64,000 nt of DNA, from the NCBI RefSeq assembly GCF_018255755.1, contig NZ_CP073766.1:2728001-2792000 (forward strand), read 5' to 3'. The notes below the pieces were generated by a model. That model made no database searches and had not been told where the DNA came from. It worked only from the letters and a program-made list of their open reading frames with translations. The position numbers and the translations under genes are program-made. Source of the DNA: Chitinophaga sp. HK235 (GTDB lineage Bacteria; Bacteroidota; Bacteroidia; Chitinophagales; Chitinophagaceae). Below are positions 59,483-64,000 of this stretch, piece after piece (within the stretch, counting starts at the first letter, position 1; each line of letters starts with the position of its first letter).

Positions 59483-60373
59483 ATGAAAACAGTTTTTATG
59501 ACCGGCGTCACCGGCTATATCGGCGGCTCAGTAGCGGCCAGGCTGATCAAAGCCGGCTACAGGGTAAACGGACTGGCAAGAAATGAAAAGGACTTTCCCG
59601 CATTAATATCAGCCGGTATACAACCGGTAGTCGGCACGCTGGATGATGAAGCCGTTATTGCCTCCGCAGCAGCATCTGCTGACGCAGTCATCAACACCGC
59701 TTCGGCAGACAACCCTTATGTAGTGGCCACTATCCTGGAAGCACTGGCCGGCACCGATAAAAAGTTTATCCATACATCAGGCTCCAGCATTGCAGGCGAC
59801 AAAGCAAAAGGAGCCTATGCCATTATCGAACCATTTACCTTCATCCCTAAAAATCCAAGACTGGAAAAAGCTGCCCGTGTAGCGATAGACAGGGCCGTAC
59901 TCGCCGCTGGCGGACATTATATGGTCATCTGCCCTACTATGATTTATGGTACCGGTATGGGCATCAAAAAAGAATCTGCACAGGTACCTATGCTTACCGA
60001 AGCCGCCAGAGCAACCGCTTGCGGCGTATACATCGGCACCGGTGAAAACCGCTGGTCCAACGTACACATAGAAGACCTGGCCAACTTATACCTGCTGGTA
60101 TTGGAACAGGCCCCTTCCGGTAGTTTCTATTATGCCGAAAACGGTATCAACTCACTGAAGGAAATAGCTGCTGCCATCAGCAAATCGCTGGGCTTCGGTG
60201 GTAAAACAAAACCACTCTCCATCGAAGAGGCCATCACGTTATGGGGAATGGAAGGCGCCCACTTCGGGCTGGGGTCCAACAGCATCGTATCGGCAGTGGC
60301 CGCACGCAGCCTGGGCTGGCTACCCTTGCACAACAACCTGCTGTCTACTATTGTGAAGACTGAACATGATTAA
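59483..60373 (+). CDS. NAD(P)-dependent epimerase/dehydratase-family protein
   Basis: A 296-residue extended or atypical SDR. The nucleotide loop is MTGVTGYIGGSVAARLIKAGYRV (GxxGxxG), followed by GTLDDEAVIASAAASADAVINTAS. Where extended SDRs carry YxxxK, the sequence instead has HTSGSSIAGDKAKGAYAIIEP, and ICPTMIYGTGMG follows as the usual PxxVYG-like stretch. Related proteins reduce dihydroflavonol-like or sugar substrates, and others only bind NADP as sensors; the function is unknown. It stands alone, convergent with a small gene 2 bp away. Confidence 0.88.
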   Translation: MKTVFMTGVTGYIGGSVAARLIKAGYRVNGLARNEKDFPALISAGIQPVVGTLDDEAVIASAAASADAVINTASADNPYVVATILEALAGTDKKFIHTSGSSIAGDKAKGAYAIIEPFTFIPKNPRLEKAARVAIDRAVLAAGGHYMVICPTMIYGTGMGIKKESAQVPMLTEAARATACGVYIGTGENRWSNVHIEDLANLYLLVLEQAPSGSFYYAENGINSLKEIAAAISKSLGFGGKTKPLSIEEAITLWGMEGAHFGLGSNSIVSAVAARSLGWLPLHNNLLSTIVKTEHD

Positions 60374-60375
60374 TA

Positions 60376-60552
60376 TCAATAAGCCCGGGGAGTCTCTTTC
60401 TCCGGTCCCTCCTCCCGCTCTTCTGAAACAGTCTCCGTTCCTTCAAATGCACCGCCGGAACCATCATGAATAATCGTTTCAGGGGCTGATGGCTGTGTCT
60501 CAGGGTCTATAGGCCTGGAATCGTTCTCTGCTGGTATGATCATCATTTCCAT
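60376..60552 (-). CDS. Small acidic protein of unknown function
   Basis: A 58-residue frame from ATG 60552 (MEMMIIPAENDSRPIDPETQ) to TAA. It is hydrophilic, rich in Glu, Pro, Ser and Thr, and likely disordered (GTETVSEEREEGPEKETPR). It begins in the gap before the phosphatase gene. The longer frame to 60714 would overlap that gene and its promoter and is rejected. No family is recognised; the only support is composition and tidy packing between neighbours, so it may not be a gene. Confidence 0.4.
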   Translation of the reverse strand: MEMMIIPAENDSRPIDPETQPSAPETIIHDGSGGAFEGTETVSEEREEGPEKETPRAY

Positions 60553-60615
60553 ATAGCAAAAATATGAAATATCCTTTGGTTTCCCACAGCAGCTGAATAT
60601 ACCACCATTGTTGTT

Positions 60616-60623
60616 TATCTTTG
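60616..60623 (+). promoter_or_regulatory. Putative -7 promoter box of the phosphatase gene
   Basis: TATCTTTG, a full match to TAnnTTTG, 25 bp before the start codon. Confidence 0.5.
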
Positions 60624-60648
60624 CTCCCCGAAAAAACAAAGCAAATAT

Positions 60649-61233
60649 ATGGTGACCCGTATCGCAATTATCCGTCATGGCTGTACATCCTGGAACAAAG
60701 CCGGCCGCCTGCAAGGGTATTCAGACATCCCCCTCGATGATGAAGGGCTGTCACAGGCACGCAAACTGGGACAACGCCTGGCCAGCGAACAATGGGACGT
60801 CGTATGTTCCAGCCACCTGATTCGCGCCCGCCAGACAGCTGCTATCGTAGCCGAAGAACTGGGCATAGACAGCATATGGCAGGATATCCGTATCGGTGAG
60901 GCCGGAGGCGGCCAGGCCGAAGGGACCACCGAAGCCGAACGCCTCGCCAAATGGGGACCCGACTGGAAACAAATGGACCTTGGCATGGAACCCAATACCA
61001 ACGTGCTGGAAAGAGGTATGTCCTTTCTGGAAGACCTCATCACTACCGAAGAAGGCAAACAAATCGTGCTCATCACCCATGGCAGCTTTATCCGCCAGCT
61101 GCTCGCCTACCTGCTCCCGGAGATGCCACCACCGCCTCCTATGGGCAACACCTCCGTTACCCGGCTGGAATATGCCAACGGTGAATGGACCTGCAATCTG
61201 TTTAACAGCGTGACACACCTGGAAGAAGTGTAA
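60649..61233 (+). CDS. Histidine phosphatase-family protein
   Basis: A 194-residue phosphoglycerate-mutase-like phosphatase. The phospho-His motif is IIRHGCTSWNKAGRLQGYSD; the second conserved part is CSSHLIRARQTAAIVAEEL, and the second catalytic His is in VLITHGSFIRQLL. This is the PhoE/CobC-like layout; the substrate is not evident. It is convergent with the alpha/beta hydrolase gene, with only 6 bp between stops. Confidence 0.93.
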   Translation: MVTRIAIIRHGCTSWNKAGRLQGYSDIPLDDEGLSQARKLGQRLASEQWDVVCSSHLIRARQTAAIVAEELGIDSIWQDIRIGEAGGGQAEGTTEAERLAKWGPDWKQMDLGMEPNTNVLERGMSFLEDLITTEEGKQIVLITHGSFIRQLLAYLLPEMPPPPPMGNTSVTRLEYANGEWTCNLFNSVTHLEEV

Positions 61234-61239
61234 ACACTG

Positions 61240-62664
61240 TTATTTTATAGTGTGCTGCTTAATCCATGTTGCCATAAAAGCCAGTACATCAGGAGCAATG
61301 GTTTCTTCTATCTCTTCATATTCAGAGACAGACCCTGTTTTTGCATGCTGAAAGAGATGGTTTTTCCCCTCAAAAAGTTTAATGGTCACCTGTTTGTTGC
61401 CTCCCGCACGCAAAGCCTTTTCTATACGCTTCAGCTGCGAAGGCAGTACCTGTATATCTCTACTGCCATTCATGGCCAGCACCGGGCATTTTACCTGTTT
61501 AACAATGGCTGCCTGGTCACGGACAAAATCAGCACGACGAGGAACAGATAAAAAATTGAAGAACTCTTCTACATGCAGGGGCTGCGAAAGCTCCATGATG
61601 GTGCGGTCTTTGGCCGAAAGTTTTGCCACTTCCCGGTCCAGCTCCAGCAAACGGGCCGCTATCTTCAATTTGGCAATGCTGTCATTGGATTCTGTTTTAA
61701 TCACATTAAAAACTGCTTCCAGCACTTTCCGGTTTGTTTCGATACCCTGAGGAGTAGCACCATGCAGTCTACCCATTGCTTCACAACCTTCATAATAACC
61801 GACTTCCGCAGGGCAGGCACTGCCAGCCATCAGTACAGCAAAAGCCACTTCAGGAGAAAGGGCTGCAATAGGGGCTATTTCTCCGCCCAGACTATGCCCT
61901 ATCAGGCCCACCGCTTGCGGATTGATTTCACTTCTTGTTTGTAGATACTGTACACCCGCTACTGCATCAGCTGCAAGATCTTCATTAGTGGCCGATTCGT
62001 AATCACCAGTACTTTGACCCACACCCCGGTCGTCCACTCTCAGTACAGCAATACCCGCACGGGTGAGGTAATCTGCCAGTACAAGAAATACTTTATGCGT
62101 AAAGATAGTTTCGTTACGGTCGTTGGGGCCGGAACCAGAGATAAGCACCACTGCCGGAAAACGACTGCCCGCAGGAGGTAAGCTGAGCGTGCCTGCCAGC
62201 GATACGCCTGCAGCTTTATTAGTGAATACAACTTCCTCTTCCCGGTATGGCAGGGGCGGAATAGGCTCCTGTGGCCTTCTCAGCTTGGGCACCGGCAGCG
62301 CGGCGGTTTTAGTAAGATTCAATGTGAACTTACGCTTATCATTCATCACCAGAAAACCTGCGATCGTACTATCATTTACCAGATGTCCCTCAAAGTGTGT
62401 ACTCAGTGTTGGAATATCCATTTGTAAATCCTTACCTGTAACACGGAGGTTTTCTACTTTTATATTGAAGTTCTTCTGATTAATGATGTGCATGAGTGAG
62501 TTCAGCCTGCCTTGCATATCTTCAAAGATTTCAAAGGCTACCTGCGGCGGATCTGCTTCTTCCAGTTTTAGCGTACCTATCCAAACACCTTTTACATTTT
62601 GCGCCTGCAGAGAGAAAGAGATAGTAACAAGCAACAACAATAATAATGTGCAATTCGATTTCAT
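61240..62664 (-). CDS. Exported alpha/beta hydrolase (serine aminopeptidase-like)
   Basis: A 474-residue secreted esterase/peptidase-like enzyme. ATG 62664 gives the signal peptide MKSNCTLLLLLLVTISFSLQ; a GTG four codons earlier is less likely. Residues about 25-145 form an N-terminal beta-rich domain (GVWIGTLKLEEADPPQVAFEI, DSTIAGFLV). The hydrolase domain has the oxyanion part LISGSGPNDRNE, DDRGVGQSTGDY, the nucleophile elbow GLIGHSLGGEIA, a later Asp in MNGSRDIQVLP and the final His in FEGKNHLFQ. It is divergent from a LytS-type kinase gene. Confidence 0.9.
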   Translation of the reverse strand: MKSNCTLLLLLLVTISFSLQAQNVKGVWIGTLKLEEADPPQVAFEIFEDMQGRLNSLMHIINQKNFNIKVENLRVTGKDLQMDIPTLSTHFEGHLVNDSTIAGFLVMNDKRKFTLNLTKTAALPVPKLRRPQEPIPPLPYREEEVVFTNKAAGVSLAGTLSLPPAGSRFPAVVLISGSGPNDRNETIFTHKVFLVLADYLTRAGIAVLRVDDRGVGQSTGDYESATNEDLAADAVAGVQYLQTRSEINPQAVGLIGHSLGGEIAPIAALSPEVAFAVLMAGSACPAEVGYYEGCEAMGRLHGATPQGIETNRKVLEAVFNVIKTESNDSIAKLKIAARLLELDREVAKLSAKDRTIMELSQPLHVEEFFNFLSVPRRADFVRDQAAIVKQVKCPVLAMNGSRDIQVLPSQLKRIEKALRAGGNKQVTIKLFEGKNHLFQHAKTGSVSEYEEIEETIAPDVLAFMATWIKQHTIK

Positions 62665-62675
62665 GTTTTTTTCCA

Positions 62676-62683
62676 CAAACTTA
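62676..62683 (-). promoter_or_regulatory. Putative -7 promoter box of the hydrolase gene
   Basis: On the minus strand TAAGTTTG, a full match to TAnnTTTG, 11 bp before the start codon, with a TTG about 17 bp further upstream as a possible -33 element. Confidence 0.45.
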
Positions 62684-62841
62684 GCTGCCCTCCGCGCATC
62701 AATGGTGGCTAATCCGCAAACAACACGCTCCGATATTTACAAAGAGGCATTCTTACTTTCAATGCAGTTCACATAAGAAAAACATATGTTCATCAATTCT
62801 TCAAAAGAAATAACAGGAATACCATTATTTTCATCACCCAT

Positions 62842-63903
62842 ATGCAGCACTTGAAAAAAAGACGGATTGAAATAGCCATTCATATTGCCATCTGGATAGG
62901 CGGCTATTTGTTTTTTGCGCTGGTAGCCAATACCATTGGCGTTTTCAGCAATACACAACAAACACTTTTTTATCCGCTGACAATTGGAACACTGATCAAT
63001 GCAGTCCTGTTTTATACGGCCGCATTGGTTGTAATTCCCAGGTATGCGGCCGCAAAAAGAATAAAAATGCTGATATTATTGCTGATATTACTTTTTACCG
63101 GTATTACCTTCCTGAAGTCCGTCATCGATTTTCTCTTTTTTTCCAGTATTGTATCCACAGAAAAAGAACCATTCATTGAACAGATAGCCATTAATGCCAT
63201 ATTTGATTTTATTCTGCTCAGCATGGCCATGGCATACGGTTTTATCCGTACATGGCTGAAGAAGGAAGCGCAACAACAGGTGATACTGCAGGAAAAGCTG
63301 ATGACAGAACTGAATTTTCTGAAGGCACAAATCAACCCGCACTTTCTTTTCAACACATTAAATACAGCTTATGCCAGTGCTACCTTGTATGGAGATGAAC
63401 GCACTGCCGGCATTATAGATAAACTGAGTTACCTGATCCGGTACATGTTGTACGAAAGCAATGAAGACCGGGTCCCACTACAGCAGGAAATCGGATACCT
63501 GGAAAATTTAATTGAGCTGCAGCAACATCGGCTCTCCGACGAAATCAATGCTGATATCAGGTTCCAGCATCATGTGGACAATCAGCATTATATTGCTCCG
63601 CTGCTGTTACTGCCCTTTGTGGAGAATGCTTTCAAACACGGCATCCGGCTGGATGACCCTTCTTATATTCACATAATGTTGCAGGTGGCTGAAAACAAAT
63701 TACTGTTCTCTGTAAAAAACAGTATGGGTGCTGTGCCTATGACGGAGCCGCATATCGGTGGTGTAGGACTTGATAACGTAAAAAAAAGACTGGCTTTGCT
63801 GTATCCATCCAGCCACCAGCTGCATATCCGTCAGGATGATCAACACTTTGACATATTGCTGGAGATAAAACTGAATACCCATGAAATGTATAGTGGTAGA
63901 TGA
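62842..63903 (+). CDS. LytS/YehU-type sensor histidine kinase
   Basis: A 353-residue membrane kinase. Four hydrophobic segments (about 9-33, 43-66, 75-100, 115-135) lack a large periplasmic loop. The His_kinase region has the phosphorylation site LKAQINPHFLFNTLNTAYA; the ATPase part has LLPFVENAFKHGI and GGVGLDNVKKRLALLYP. This family pairs with LytTR response regulators. The partner gene starts inside the last 23 bp of this gene, so translation is coupled. Confidence 0.93.
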   Translation: MQHLKKRRIEIAIHIAIWIGGYLFFALVANTIGVFSNTQQTLFYPLTIGTLINAVLFYTAALVVIPRYAAAKRIKMLILLLILLFTGITFLKSVIDFLFFSSIVSTEKEPFIEQIAINAIFDFILLSMAMAYGFIRTWLKKEAQQQVILQEKLMTELNFLKAQINPHFLFNTLNTAYASATLYGDERTAGIIDKLSYLIRYMLYESNEDRVPLQQEIGYLENLIELQQHRLSDEINADIRFQHHVDNQHYIAPLLLLPFVENAFKHGIRLDDPSYIHIMLQVAENKLLFSVKNSMGAVPMTEPHIGGVGLDNVKKRLALLYPSSHQLHIRQDDQHFDILLEIKLNTHEMYSGR

Positions 63904-64000
63904 TGAGCCTTTTGCCCTGGCCCTTACACAGCGATATATCGAACAAACACCGCTGCTGCAATTGTCGGGCAGATTTACCAACCCATACAAGGCTATGGAC
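63881..64000 (+). CDS. LytTR-type response regulator, receiver start (partial)
   Basis: Forty codons from ATG 63881 to the window edge, reading MKCIVVDDEPFALALTQRYI, the start of a receiver domain with the acidic DDE residues. It overlaps the kinase gene by 23 bp in another frame. The phospho-acceptor Asp and the output domain lie outside the window; LytTR output is inferred from the LytS-type partner. Confidence 0.85.
   Translation, partial: MKCIVVDDEPFALALTQRYIEQTPLLQLSGRFTNPYKAMD

Noticed and set aside
1..64000. CRISPR array, prophage or toxin-antitoxin/defence cassette
   Set aside because: No regularly spaced repeats, no phage structural or integrase genes, and no recognisable defence gene pairs were seen on either strand.

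Overview
The window looks like a chromosomal segment of a Bacteroidota bacterium, most probably a Chitinophaga-like member of the Chitinophagaceae. The evidence is a secreted metalloprotease ending in a type IX secretion (T9SS) sorting domain and a GEVED-type module, many lipoproteins with short N-terminal lipoboxes, GSCFA and MiaE proteins, a subclass A2-like class A beta-lactamase, and putative promoters of the TAnnTTTG type upstream of several genes. All assignments come from reading the sequence; no database search was possible.

Layout. 1-2.4 kb: an EmrA-like adaptor (cut by the window edge) and a TolC-like outer membrane channel, with a divergent AraC regulator. 3.3-7.2 kb: a VOC-fold protein, an unrecognised 143-residue protein, a TPR lipoprotein and a YbaK-type tRNA-editing protein. 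7.5-9.4 kb: an RRM protein, a cold-shock-domain protein and a fatty-acid desaturase, a plausible cold-response neighbourhood. 9.5-17.6 kb: an accessory and partly decayed region ending at a tRNA-Lys gene. It holds an IS256-family element that cut a NUDIX gene, an ECF sigma-factor stub fused to a TlpA stub, two extra copies of the tRNA-Lys 3' end, a globin remnant, a decayed IS3-family transposase and a lipoprotein protease carrying a seven-repeat propeller lectin domain.

17.7-32.1 kb: mostly housekeeping and metabolic genes: penicillin-acylase-like enzyme, BioF-like enzyme, MiaE, patatin/Omp85 phospholipase, MFS transporter, a five-gene run (GNAT, NUDIX, RlmB-like, HMG-CoA lyase-like, GSCFA), and an overlapping group II decarboxylase/EamA exporter pair. 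32.2-33.0 kb: a REP-associated tyrosine transposase (RAYT) with palindromic REP-like elements. 33-35.3 kb: alkylation repair (Ogt plus AlkA-like), an AhpD-like protein and an NTF2-like protein. 35.3-38.3 kb: two tandem MocR-type regulators with matching direct repeats in front of them. 38.5-42.4 kb: SDR, ArsR, AraC, an old-yellow-enzyme and a small lipoprotein.

42.4-50.9 kb: a CusRS/CzcCBA-like block (response regulator, histidine kinase, RND adaptor, pump, outer membrane channel, small barrel protein). Then a class A beta-lactamase, proline biosynthesis (proB, proA), the T9SS metalloprotease, class I fructose-bisphosphate aldolase, a nucleotide-sugar-epimerase-type SDR, a histidine phosphatase, a secreted alpha/beta hydrolase, and a LytS-type kinase overlapping the start of its partner response regulator at the right edge.

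The most notable signals are evolutionary rather than a clear new system: an IS256 insertion with an 8-bp target duplication that replaced the end of a NUDIX gene and left its original tail on the far side; a sigma-factor/TlpA deletion scar; three copies of a tRNA-Lys 3' end; REP-like palindromes and perfect inverted repeats that provide stop codons for neighbouring genes; and a repeated 30-31 bp-spaced CAGAT pair in front of both MocR genes and of a PLP-dependent decarboxylase operon. I did not find a CRISPR array, a prophage or a convincing undescribed defence system.
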